Shown here in pieces: positions 5,683 through 12,876 of a DNA stretch of 12,876 nt. The DNA comes from JBECKQ01 sp040235375. GTDB lineage: Bacteria; Planctomycetota; Phycisphaerae; UBA1845. The position numbers and the translations under genes are program-made. Under the pieces are notes generated by a model that saw only the letters and a list, made by a program, of their open reading frames with translations, did not search any database and was not told the DNA's origin. The stretch is from assembly GCA_040235375.1 (NCBI GenBank), contig JBECKQ010000282.1, forward strand, positions 1 to 12,876, written 5' to 3'. Every line of letters begins with the position of its first letter. Position 1 is the first letter of the stretch.

Positions 5683-6474
5683 ATGAGCGACAACTGGATT
5701 CCCTTCATGCGCGACACCGACGCCGGTCGGATTTCCATCAACGTGGATCTGGGGGCCGCGGATTGCGACCAGTCGCGCTTGCCCAGCCTCGTGACGTTGC
5801 GGCTTTGTGCGCTTGCCTTCCGAAAGGACGGCAGCCCCTCCCGCGAAGAATTCGACTTTATAAACGAGACGACAAACCGGATCGACGACGAGCTGCCACC
5901 GCAACGCGCCCGTCATGTCGGCAGGATCGCGGGCAAGGATGGATTCCTCGTGCACATCTACACGTGCGAGCCCGACGAAACGACGAAGCTACTCCACCGC
6001 CTGACGAGCCACCTCACTAATCGCGATCCGCGAGTCGAAGTCCGTCCGGACCCGGATTGGTCAGTCTACCACGGCTCGCTTTGCCCGACCGTTCTGGAAG
6101 TGCAAGCCGTGAAAGACCTCATGGTCCTCGAGAACATGCGTAAGCACGGTGACGATCTCCGCAAGCGCCGCCAGATCGACCATTGGTTGTACTTCAGTGA
6201 TTCCGCCGGATGCGACCGAGCCGAACAAACGCTGCGTGAGTACGGATTTGATATTCTCAATCGCCACGCTGACGCACCTGAGCCGCGACGCTGGTCACTA
6301 CGCGTCGCCCGCGTCGATTCGGTGAAGTTCGCCGATATCTCCCAACTGACTGCCTGGCTCCTTCAACTTGCCGCAGATTGTGGTGGAGAGTACGACGGCT
6401 GGGAAACGGCCATCATCAAAGGGAGCGGAAATCCCTTACGAAACCTAATAGACAAGTGGCGCCGGTCCACGTAA
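5683..6474 (+). CDS. DUF695 - RraB (regulator of RNase E family) two-domain protein
   Basis: This 263-aa soluble protein carries two recognisable domains. Residues 1-130 fit DUF695, with WIPFMRDTDAGRISINVDL (5-23), a charged middle, and VGRIAGKDGFLVHIYTCE (79-96). Residues 146-245 fit the RraB family (ribonuclease E inhibitor domain): MVLENMRKHGDDLRKRRQID (147-166), HWLYFSD (167-173), a central GFDIL (188-192), and the hallmark GGEYDGWET (234-242). In E. coli, RraB binds RNase E and changes mRNA decay; DUF695-RraB fusions are otherwise uncharacterised and sometimes sit near toxin-immunity genes. AAGGAG at 5669-5674, eight bases upstream, fixes the start. It lies 23 bases before pnkp. Placement inside an RNA-repair operon suggests an RNA-related or RNase-immunity role, which is inference. 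Codon bias is weaker than in its neighbours. Confidence 0.85.
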   Translation: MSDNWIPFMRDTDAGRISINVDLGAADCDQSRLPSLVTLRLCALAFRKDGSPSREEFDFINETTNRIDDELPPQRARHVGRIAGKDGFLVHIYTCEPDETTKLLHRLTSHLTNRDPRVEVRPDPDWSVYHGSLCPTVLEVQAVKDLMVLENMRKHGDDLRKRRQIDHWLYFSDSAGCDRAEQTLREYGFDILNRHADAPEPRRWSLRVARVDSVKFADISQLTAWLLQLAADCGGEYDGWETAIIKGSGNPLRNLIDKWRRST

Positions 6475-6497
6475 TTCCGTCGGGAGTGCACTGCTCC

Positions 6498-9074
6498 GTG
6501 ACCATCACCATCCCCGAACTCGCTCTCGTCGCCCTCGTTGGACCTTCCGGCTCCGGCAAGTCCAGCTTTGCGCGCAGGCACTTCAAGCCCACCGAAGTCC
6601 TTAACAGCGACTACTGCCGCGCGCTCGTCGCTGACGACGAGAACGATCAGACCGTTACGGCGGAGGCCTTCGAAATCCTCCACTTCATCGCCGCCAAGCG
6701 GCTCGCCGCCGGCCGCCTGACCGTCATCGACGCCACCAACGTCAAGCCCGAAGACCGCAAAAAGCTCGTCGAGCTCGCGCGGCAGTACCACTGCCTTCCT
6801 GCCGCCATCGTCTTCGACCTGCCCGCGAGCATCTGCCGCCAGCGCAACGCCGCCCGCACCGACCGCAACTTCAGCGGCGAGATCATCCGCGCCCAGCAGA
6901 GCGCCCTGCGCCGCGGCCTCCGTTTCCTCTGCAAGGAAGGCTTCCGCCACGTCTACATCTTGAAAACGCCCGACGAAGTCGACGCCGCCACCGTCGAGCG
7001 CACGCCGCTGTGGAACAACAAGAAGCACGAGCACGGCCCGTTCGACATCATCGGCGACGTGCATGGCTGCTTCGACGAGCTCGCCGAACTGCTCGGTGAG
7101 CTCGGCTACCGCATCGACGAATCCGACCGCCCCGACGGCCTGGGGTACACCGTCACTCCGCCCGCCGGCCGCAAGGCCATCTTCCTCGGCGACCTCGTCG
7201 ACCGCGGCCCGAAAATCCCCCACGTTCTCCGCCTCGTCATGGCCATGATCGCGGACGGGGCCGCCCTCTGCGTCCCCGGCAACCACGACATGAAGCTCAT
7301 GCGTAAGCTCCGCGGCAAGAACGTGCAGATCACCCACGGCCTCGCCGAAAGCGTCGAGCAGCTCGACGCCGAGCCGCCGGAATTCCGCGAGCAGGTCGCC
7401 GCCTTCCTCGACGGCCTCATCAGCCACTACGTCCTCGACGACGGCAAGCTCGTCGTCGCCCACGCCGGCATGAAGGCCGACATGCAGGGCCGCGGCTCCG
7501 GCAAGGTCCGCGAGTTCGCTCTCTACGGCGAAACCACCGGCGAAACCGACGAATTCGGCCTGCCCGTCCGCTGCAACTGGGCCGCCGAGTACCGCGGCCG
7601 GGCCACCGTCGTGTACGGCCACACGCCCGTACCCGACCCCGACTGGCTCAACCGCACCGTCAACATCGATACCGGCTGCGTCTTCGGCGGCGCCCTCACC
7701 GCCCTGCGCTATCCCGAGCGCGAGTTCGTCTCCGTGCCCGCCAAGCGAGTCTACGCGCAGTCGAAAAAGCCCTTCGCCCCTGCGGAGGATCGCGACGGCG
7801 AGCCCGCGCTCTCCGCGCAGCAGGCCCACGACGACGTCCTCGACATCGCCGACCTGCTCGGCAAGCGCATCATCTCCACGCGCTTGCAGCACAACGTCAC
7901 CGTCAGCGCCGAGCAGGGCGCCGCCGCGCTCGAGACGCTCAGCCGCTTCGCCGCCAACCCCAAGTGGCTGATCTACCTGCCGCCGACCATGTCGCCGAGT
8001 GAAACCTCGTCGGAAGACGGCTGGCTCGAGCACCCGCGCGAAGCGTTCGCCTACTACCGCAAGCAGGCCCAGCCCCGCGTCATCTGCCAGCAGAAGCACA
8101 TGGGCTCGCGGGCCGTGGTTATTGTGTGTCGCGATGAAGACGTGGTCCGCCGCAGCTTCGGCATCGTCGACGACGGCATCGGCGTCATCTACACGCGCAC
8201 CGGCCGGCGCTTCTTCGAAGACCGCCCGCGCGAGGCCGAACTGCTCCAACGCATCCACGCCGCTCTCACCGCGTCCGGCTTCTGGGACGCGCTCGATACC
8301 GACTGGGCCTGCCTCGACTGCGAGCTCATGCCCTGGTCGGCCAAGGCGCAAGCGCTCTTGCAGGACCAGTACGCCGCCGTCGGCGCATCCGCCCGCGCCG
8401 CGCTCGCCGAGGTCGCCGCCGTCCTCGAGCAAGCCGCCCGCGACGGCCGCGACACCGCCGCCTTGCTCGACCGCTTCCGCGACCGCGCCGCCATGATCGA
8501 TGACTACGTGCGCGCGTATCAGGAATACTGCTGGCCGGTCGAGTCGATCGCCGACTTGAAGCTCGCTCCCTTCCACCTTCTCGCGACGGAGGGCACAGTC
8601 CACGCCGACCGCGACCATGTCTGGCACATGGAAACGCTCGCCAGCGTCTGCGCCGCCGACCGGGAGATCCTTCTCGCAACGCCGTACCGAATCGTCGATC
8701 TCACCGATCCGGCCAGTGAGGAACAAGGCGTCGCCTGGTGGGTCGATCTCACCGAGCGCGGCGGCGAGGGCATGGTGGTCAAGCCGTACGACTTCGTCGC
8801 CCGCGGTCGCCGCGGCCTGATTCAGCCGGCCGTCAAGTGCCGCGGGCGCGAGTACCTCCGCATCATCTACGGCCCGGAGTACACGATGCCCGAGCATCTC
8901 GACCGTCTTCGCACCCGCGGCCTGGGTCGCAAGCGCTCGCTCGCCCTTCGCGAGTTCGCCCTGGGCATCGAGTCGCTGGAGCGTTTCGTCCGCGCCGAGC
9001 CGCTTCGCCGCGTCCACGAATGCGTCTTCGCCGTCCTCGCCCTGGAAAGCGACCCCGTCGACCCGCGCCTGTGA
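6498..9074 (+). CDS. pnkp: Pnkp, polynucleotide kinase-phosphatase-ligase RNA repair enzyme
   Basis: Pnkp heals and seals RNA broken by ribotoxins: the kinase phosphorylates the 5'-OH, the phosphatase removes the 2',3'-cyclic phosphate, and the ligase, activated by Hen1, joins the ends. In the 858-aa product the kinase P-loop GPSGSGKSS (15-23) has Lys21 and Ser22; Asp38, Arg41, Arg116 and Arg120 fall at the positions I recall for the Clostridium thermocellum enzyme. The metallophosphoesterase motifs are GDVHG (186-190), GDLVDRG (231-237), GNHD (261-264), AHAG (321-324) and GHTPVP (374-379). The ligase nucleophile is Lys533 in QQKHMGSR (531-538), with motif IV EGMVVKP (757-763) and motif V QPAVK (776-780). 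All catalytic residues appear intact, and the length is close to the family's roughly 870. The start is GTG 6498, where conservation begins; a weak GGGAG lies 11 bases upstream. The in-frame ATG at 6378 would overlap the previous gene. Confidence 0.96.
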   Translation: MTITIPELALVALVGPSGSGKSSFARRHFKPTEVLNSDYCRALVADDENDQTVTAEAFEILHFIAAKRLAAGRLTVIDATNVKPEDRKKLVELARQYHCLPAAIVFDLPASICRQRNAARTDRNFSGEIIRAQQSALRRGLRFLCKEGFRHVYILKTPDEVDAATVERTPLWNNKKHEHGPFDIIGDVHGCFDELAELLGELGYRIDESDRPDGLGYTVTPPAGRKAIFLGDLVDRGPKIPHVLRLVMAMIADGAALCVPGNHDMKLMRKLRGKNVQITHGLAESVEQLDAEPPEFREQVAAFLDGLISHYVLDDGKLVVAHAGMKADMQGRGSGKVREFALYGETTGETDEFGLPVRCNWAAEYRGRATVVYGHTPVPDPDWLNRTVNIDTGCVFGGALTALRYPEREFVSVPAKRVYAQSKKPFAPAEDRDGEPALSAQQAHDDVLDIADLLGKRIISTRLQHNVTVSAEQGAAALETLSRFAANPKWLIYLPPTMSPSETSSEDGWLEHPREAFAYYRKQAQPRVICQQKHMGSRAVVIVCRDEDVVRRSFGIVDDGIGVIYTRTGRRFFEDRPREAELLQRIHAALTASGFWDALDTDWACLDCELMPWSAKAQALLQDQYAAVGASARAALAEVAAVLEQAARDGRDTAALLDRFRDRAAMIDDYVRAYQEYCWPVESIADLKLAPFHLLATEGTVHADRDHVWHMETLASVCAADREILLATPYRIVDLTDPASEEQGVAWWVDLTERGGEGMVVKPYDFVARGRRGLIQPAVKCRGREYLRIIYGPEYTMPEHLDRLRTRGLGRKRSLALREFALGIESLERFVRAEPLRRVHECVFAVLALESDPVDPRL

Positions 9075-9102
9075 TCAGCGCGCACGTGTGCCGGTCTGCA
9101 AG

Positions 9103-9131
9103 TTGACATTGCCATCGCCCTCCGTGAGCAT
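9103..9131 (+). promoter_or_regulatory. Possible promoter for the isochorismatase-family gene
   Basis: A perfect consensus -35, TTGACA (9103-9108), is followed after 17 bases by GAGCAT (9126-9131), a poor -10 with three matches. Transcription would begin near 9138, leaving about 68 bases before the ATG at 9206. It would separate this gene from the RNA-repair operon. Confidence 0.4.
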
Positions 9132-9192
9132 GACCGCATCGAGCGGCCTCGAGCGCCGCGCGGCGTCTTTTGATCCTGTTGGCGAAAATCTC

Positions 9193-9200
9193 GAGGAGGG
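9193..9200 (+). promoter_or_regulatory. Shine-Dalgarno that decides the start at 9206
   Basis: GAGGAGGG ends five bases before the ATG at 9206. It excludes the in-frame TTG at 9170, which lies upstream of this site and has no ribosome binding site of its own. Confidence 0.8.
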
Positions 9201-9205
9201 TAATC

Positions 9206-9787
9206 ATGGGGGCTGCGGCAAAGCTGAATCGCGACCAGGCCATGCTGCTCGTCATCGACGTGCAGACCAAGCTCCTTCCCCACGTCGAGGATCACGAGCA
9301 GACGGTCGCGGCCATCGCCACGCTGCTTCAAGCCGCGCCTATCCTCGGCGTTCCGGTGATGGCCACCGTCCAGTACGTCAAAGGGCTCGGCCCGACGGAG
9401 GATCGTTTGGCCGACCTGCTCCAGCAGCAGGGCATCGAGCAGATCGAGAAGGCCGCCTTCAGCGTCTGCTGTGACGGCCCCATTCGGCTGCGTCTCGCCG
9501 AGATGAACCGCTCGCAGGCTATCGTCGCCGGCATCGAGGCGCACGTCTGCGTCGAGCAGACGGTTCTCGACCTGCTGGCTTCCGGCGTGCAGCCCTTCGT
9601 CTGCGTGGACGCCGTCTCGTCCCGCTACGGGCTTGACCTGGACGTGTCGCTGAACCGGATGCAGGCGGCCGGGGCCGTTATCACCACGGTGGAGGCCGTT
9701 CTCTTCGAGCTTTGTAACATCTCTGGCACACCTGAGTTCAAGGAGCTGCTGAAGCTCGTAAAGAGTTTTGACGAAGCGCGCCAGTAA
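9206..9787 (+). CDS. Isochorismatase-fold cysteine hydrolase
   Basis: This 193-aa cytoplasmic hydrolase belongs to the isochorismatase/nicotinamidase superfamily, YcaC-like branch. The catalytic triad is visible: Asp18 in LLVIDVQTKL (14-23), Lys82 in IEKAAFSV (80-87) and nucleophile Cys115 in GIEAHVCVEQT (109-119). The cis-peptide region just before the cysteine and the DAVSSR segment (135-140) are typical. The substrate is not decided by sequence; members hydrolyse amides or enol ethers, and many are uncharacterised. Length is normal for the family. The start at ATG 9206 is set by GAGGAGGG five bases upstream. It is followed after 18 bases by the zinc-ribbon gene, so the two are probably co-transcribed. 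There is no evident link to the RNA-repair genes upstream beyond orientation. Confidence 0.9.
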   Translation: MGAAAKLNRDQAMLLVIDVQTKLLPHVEDHEQTVAAIATLLQAAPILGVPVMATVQYVKGLGPTEDRLADLLQQQGIEQIEKAAFSVCCDGPIRLRLAEMNRSQAIVAGIEAHVCVEQTVLDLLASGVQPFVCVDAVSSRYGLDLDVSLNRMQAAGAVITTVEAVLFELCNISGTPEFKELLKLVKSFDEARQ

Positions 9788-9805
9788 TCGCCGCCGGAGT
9801 CCGCC

Positions 9806-10069
9806 GTGCCTTACGACGAAGACGACCTCGACTTCAACTCGCCCGATGTGGACGGCGAACCGGCCGACGATGACAGCGAGCTGTTGCCCTGCCCTTCATG
9901 CGGGGCAATGATTTACGAGGAAACCGAGAAGTGCCCCTACTGCGGCGAATGGGTGACGCCGCGGAATGCCGGTCAGCGCATGCCCTGGTGGGTGACCATC
10001 GGCGGAATTATCGCCATCGTGGCCTTCCTTTTCTGGGTTTTTCGAGGTCTGTTGTGGACGCTTTTCTGA
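9806..10069 (+). CDS. Small acidic zinc-ribbon membrane protein
   Basis: This 87-aa protein has three parts. The first 27 residues are strongly acidic (DEDDLDF at 4-10, ADDDSE at 20-25). Next is a zinc ribbon with CPSC (29-32) and CPYC (43-46), two CxxC knuckles separated by ten residues. Finally a membrane segment rich in Trp, Ile and Phe runs from about 60 to the C-terminus at 87, so it is probably C-tail anchored with the zinc ribbon in the cytoplasm. The start codon is GTG 9806 with GGAG six bases upstream. Proteins of this layout are common and mostly uncharacterised; the ribbon may bind protein or nucleic acid. Its 18-base distance from the hydrolase gene suggests a shared transcript. 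Confidence 0.85.
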   Translation: MPYDEDDLDFNSPDVDGEPADDDSELLPCPSCGAMIYEETEKCPYCGEWVTPRNAGQRMPWWVTIGGIIAIVAFLFWVFRGLLWTLF

Positions 10070-10169
10070 GCCGGGCGGCCGGCGTGTCCGAGCTCGTCGG
10101 CGGCGTCCGGAACGCGGCGCCGCACCCGCTTTAAGCCGCGTTCGCCGTGCTGTTACGTCTGCGCTGATC

Positions 10170-10178
10170 TGCTATAGT
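10170..10178 (+). promoter_or_regulatory. Extended -10 promoter of the TMTC-like gene, almost leaderless
   Basis: TGC-TATAGT forms an extended -10 box, with TATAGT at 10173-10178 (five of six matches). No good -35 is seen. A start about seven bases downstream would be at 10184-10186, leaving only three to five bases before the ATG at 10189, with no room for a ribosome binding site. The preceding intergenic stretch, 10070-10169, shows no gene. Confidence 0.5.
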
Positions 10179-10188
10179 CTCCTCCCGT

Positions 10189-12741
10189 ATGGCCAGGACG
10201 ATTCGCAATCGCAAACGTTCCGCCGCAGCCCCGCGAAGACGGCCGCCCGAGCCGGCGGCGTCCAAACCGGCGCCGCTCGAGCTTCTGCCGCCGACGCGCC
10301 CCGCCGGCGTCGCCCAGAAGTGGCTCCCGGGCCTGTTTATCGCCGCGCTCGTCGTGCTCTTCTATATCCCCAGCTTCGACAACGGCTTCGTGAGCTGGGA
10401 CGACGACCACTACATCTTCGACAACCACCAGGTGCACTACACCGACGGCATCAAGAGCATCTGGTTCGACGTATTCCATCATAGCGACGAGAAGTTCGTC
10501 CGCAGCGCCGCGGACCAGGGCCGCGTCTCTCACCAGTACTACCCGCTGGTCTTCACCATCTACTGGATCGAGTTCCGCTTCCACGAGTGGTTCAACGGCG
10601 CCGATCCGAACAAGACCATCCAGCAGAACATCGCAGACGGCAAGATGACGGCCTCGAGCTTCCACGTCGTCAGCGTGGTCATGCACGCCATCAACGCCTT
10701 CCTGATCATCTCCGTCCTGCGTGCGCTGGGATTTTCCAACTGGGTCGCGTGGGTGGCGGCGCTCTTATTCTGCCTGCACCCGATGCAGGTGGCCACCGTG
10801 GCCTGGGCCGCGGAGCGCAAGAACATCGTCTCGCTCATGTTCTACCTGCTGTCACTGCGCGCCTACATCCACCTGCGGCGCTGGCACGCCGCGGTCCTCG
10901 AGCGCGGCGAAAAGCGGTGGGGCGGCTTTGCCCTGCGGCTGCTGCTGTGCCTGGCGCTGTTCCAGGCGGCGTTGTTCAGCAAGACCGTGGCGCTGACCCT
11001 GCCCGTGATGCTGTTCTTGACCGATCGGCTGCTGGAACGGCGGAGCCGCAAAGGCATCGTCCCGTTCGGCGTCGTCGCGTTTCTTCTGATCGCCATGACG
11101 CTGTTCTTCATCGTGCCGAACAAGCCGGATTTCGACAAGTTCGGTTCCCAGGCAGCGATGTTCGTTCTGCTTTGCATTCTCATCGGCGGCGTTGTCGTCG
11201 CCTGCTTCTTTTTGATGTGGCCGCCGCGGCTCGTTCTGGCGAGCACCGCCCGAATCGTCCCGTTCGTCGTGCTCTCGTGCATCGCCGCCTGGACGACGAT
11301 CCACGTCGAGGACCGGCAGCGGACCATCCCCATCGAGGACAAGGAGCGGCCGTTCGTCGCCGGCGCCGTTACCTGGTTCTACCCGGCCAAGATGATCGCG
11401 CCGGTGGACCAGTCGCCCGTCTATCGCCTGTGGGATCCGGCCCCGGACGTCAAAGAGATGCAGATCCCCGGCTCGCCGAGGCTCGAGGTGCAGAGCGATC
11501 CGGTTCCGCTGCGCTGGTACATACCGGTTCTGGCCGCCGTGATCGTCGGGCTTTTGACCATCATTTACCGGGACCGGCTGAGTCCGCATTTCAGGTGGGC
11601 GATGCTTTTGTACGTGGTGTTCACGCTGCCCATGATGGGCTTCAAGAACATCAACTACTTCCAGTTCTCCTTTGTCGCCGACCACTACTTCTATCACGGT
11701 GCGGTGGGGCTGTTCGTCATCGTGGCCCTGGCCGCACAGTGGCTCGTCCGCCGGTTCCCGTCGGAGCGGCTGGGCACGCAGTTCATGACCGGCGGCGTGA
11801 TCGCCGTCGCCGTCGTGCTGGGAATGCTGACGGCGCGATACTGCAACGTCTGGCAGACCCCCGAGTCGTTCTGGGGGCGCACGATTGAGGTCAATCCCGA
11901 CTGCTGGCCGGCGTACTACAACACGGCGAATGCGCGCCTCCGCGCTTACGGTGAGATCGGCAAGCTGCAAAAGAGCATGGCGAGCGTCTCGCAGCAGATC
12001 GCGCAGGCGCCGGACCCGCAGGATAAGAAGTCGCTCACGGCTCGACTGGGCAGACTGAAGACCGAGTTGCGCGACGTGCTGGCGGAGTGGGACCTCACTG
12101 ACAACCCGCACCCGAAGGAAGCGCTGCTCGAGGACGCCGCAAAGCGTTATGAGCGCGTCGCGGAGATCAACAAGCTGATTTCGCAGCCTTTCGATCGGCT
12201 GCTTGGCGTTCGCCAGGAGCAGCACGACTGGAAGGCGGGGCTCGCCGATGCGGAAGCGGCGGCAAGGCGTTTCCCGCATTTGACGAAGTATTATTACAAC
12301 GCCGCCGGATTCGCCATGAAATCCGGCGACAAGCAGCGCGCGGCGAACAACTTTCGCAAGGCAGGCGTCGAGAACATGAAGAGGGTCGTCATGTATCTGC
12401 GACGAAAGCAGTACTGCCCGGCCTCCCGATACTGCGACGACGCCATCCTCGCCTATAACAAGGCGCTCGAAGCGACTCCGACCTCGGAGCTTCAGGACGA
12501 GTTTCGACAGCAGTTGGTCACAATGCTCGAAGTCTACCGCGGTTGCGGCAGCGCTTCGCTGGTCGAGGGCCGCAGCCGACTCGACGAGGGCAATCCGTGC
12601 GAAGCGGCCAAGTCTTTCCGCCGCTCCGTGCGAAATCTCCAGGAGGCCATACGCATTGCTCAAGACGACGGTGACCTGACGCAGGAACTGCAGCAAGCGC
12701 AGGCCGACTACCAGAAGGCCCAGCAGGCGTGCAACAAGTAA
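10189..12741 (+). CDS. TMTC-like GT-C membrane protein with TPR-like C-terminal region
   Basis: This 850-aa inner-membrane protein resembles bacterial homologues of TMTC/PMT-type GT-C glycosyltransferases. A basic Pro/Ala-rich tail (1-42) precedes a first membrane segment (about 45-62). The following loop holds WDDDHY (70-75), where GT-C enzymes carry their catalytic acidic pair. The TMTC-like block FCLHPMQVATVAWAAERKN lies at 194-212. Further hydrophobic segments are at about 160-180, 184-200, 212-225, 248-278, 290-308, 322-345, 354-370, 442-460, 470-485, 503-520 and 531-548. ADHYFYH (497-503) is another conserved-looking motif. From about 558 the protein is soluble and helical with degenerate TPRs (for example 571-590 and 696-725) and a Gln-rich end. 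The C-terminal part should be periplasmic or paryphoplasmic if the topology is TMTC-like. There is no Shine-Dalgarno; an extended -10 box ends 10 bases before the ATG. Whether it transfers sugar is unproven. Confidence 0.8.
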   Translation: MARTIRNRKRSAAAPRRRPPEPAASKPAPLELLPPTRPAGVAQKWLPGLFIAALVVLFYIPSFDNGFVSWDDDHYIFDNHQVHYTDGIKSIWFDVFHHSDEKFVRSAADQGRVSHQYYPLVFTIYWIEFRFHEWFNGADPNKTIQQNIADGKMTASSFHVVSVVMHAINAFLIISVLRALGFSNWVAWVAALLFCLHPMQVATVAWAAERKNIVSLMFYLLSLRAYIHLRRWHAAVLERGEKRWGGFALRLLLCLALFQAALFSKTVALTLPVMLFLTDRLLERRSRKGIVPFGVVAFLLIAMTLFFIVPNKPDFDKFGSQAAMFVLLCILIGGVVVACFFLMWPPRLVLASTARIVPFVVLSCIAAWTTIHVEDRQRTIPIEDKERPFVAGAVTWFYPAKMIAPVDQSPVYRLWDPAPDVKEMQIPGSPRLEVQSDPVPLRWYIPVLAAVIVGLLTIIYRDRLSPHFRWAMLLYVVFTLPMMGFKNINYFQFSFVADHYFYHGAVGLFVIVALAAQWLVRRFPSERLGTQFMTGGVIAVAVVLGMLTARYCNVWQTPESFWGRTIEVNPDCWPAYYNTANARLRAYGEIGKLQKSMASVSQQIAQAPDPQDKKSLTARLGRLKTELRDVLAEWDLTDNPHPKEALLEDAAKRYERVAEINKLISQPFDRLLGVRQEQHDWKAGLADAEAAARRFPHLTKYYYNAAGFAMKSGDKQRAANNFRKAGVENMKRVVMYLRRKQYCPASRYCDDAILAYNKALEATPTSELQDEFRQQLVTMLEVYRGCGSASLVEGRSRLDEGNPCEAAKSFRRSVRNLQEAIRIAQDDGDLTQELQQAQADYQKAQQACNK

Positions 12742-12765
12742 GTTAGAACCGCGGGCCGATTTGCG

Positions 12766-12876
12766 CTACACGGCCATCAACGTGGCGTGATCGTCTCCGG
12801 CCCTCGCGAGCACGGCGACACACACGGACTTCGCACCGGCCCGCTTGAGCACGCGCGCGCATTCCGCCGCCGTCGC
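12766..12876 (-). CDS. comF: ComF-type phosphoribosyltransferase, C-terminal end (partial)
   Basis: The minus-strand reading enters at 12876 and ends with TAG at 12768-12766. The 36 visible residues include TAAECARVLKRAGAKSVCV followed by AVLAR, which matches the end of ComF-family proteins, where the PRPP loop DDVxTTGAT is followed by helix xxCAxxLKxAGA and strand VxVxxLAR. The signature PRPP-binding part lies outside the window. ComF-type proteins are associated with DNA uptake in naturally competent species, but most homologues are uncharacterised. The gene converges on the TMTC-like gene, with only 24 bases between the stop codons and no clear terminator in between. Confidence 0.7.
   Translation of the reverse strand, partial: ATAAECARVLKRAGAKSVCVAVLARAGDDHATLMAV

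Noticed and set aside
6378..6497. Upstream ATG extending pnkp by 40 residues
   Set aside because: It would overlap the DUF695-RraB gene by 97 bases, and the added basic sequence is not found in the Pnkp family as I know it; the GTG at 6498 fits the family N-terminus.
6363..9017. Very long antisense reading frame (884 codons) opposite pnkp
   Set aside because: It mirrors the strongly biased third-codon positions of pnkp; the translation is a low-complexity Gly/Ala/Val/Asp-rich string with no recognisable domain, while the plus strand has every Pnkp motif.
10852..12696. Long antisense reading frame (614 codons) opposite the TMTC-like gene
   Set aside because: It is rich in Arg, His and Gln with no family motifs, as expected for a shadow of a GC-rich gene; the plus strand has clear membrane segments.

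Overview
The window is GC-rich, with coding regions dominated by C/G-ending codons and compact gene spacing. The gene content suggests a planctomycete or a related environmental bacterium: a TMTC-like membrane protein with a TPR tail, a DUF442-like protein, and a Pnkp/Hen1 RNA-repair cassette. This assignment is tentative because no phylogenetic marker is present.

Left part (1-3267): a partial nadD reads leftward and is divergent from a family-2 glycosyltransferase that carries an extra C-terminal Rossmann-like domain. Next come a small DUF442/PTP-fold protein whose catalytic cysteine position is Val, a 31-codon hydrophobic mini-protein gene on the minus strand with its own promoter and Shine-Dalgarno (SD) sequence, and a stand-alone degenerate receiver domain.

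Central part (3268-9074) is the most interesting. It is a bacterial RNA-repair locus encoding Hen1 (3'-terminal ribose 2'-O-methyltransferase) and Pnkp (kinase-phosphatase-ligase). The two genes are separated by about 1.57 kb holding three small genes with visibly lower GC: an unrecognised 113-aa protein coupled to hen1 by an ATGA overlap, a 75-aa acidic protein, and a DUF695-RraB protein whose C-terminal half belongs to the RNase E regulator family. All read in the same direction. In the known pathway, Pnkp heals the 2',3'-cyclic phosphate and 5'-OH ends left by ribotoxins, Hen1 methylates the terminal 2'-OH so the repaired junction resists re-cleavage, and the Hen1 N-terminal half activates the Pnkp ligase. 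The inserted genes could be immunity- or RNase-modulating partners, or passengers. A palindrome sits next to the probable extended -10 promoter of hen1, and a cluster of inverted repeats lies inside the insert.

Right part (9075-12876): an isochorismatase-fold cysteine hydrolase is followed by a small acidic zinc-ribbon membrane protein. Then comes an 850-aa multi-pass GT-C/TMTC-like protein with a TPR-like helical C-terminus, probably transcribed from an almost leaderless promoter. The convergent C-terminal end of a ComF-type phosphoribosyltransferase enters from the right edge. No tRNA, rRNA, CRISPR array or insertion sequence was seen.
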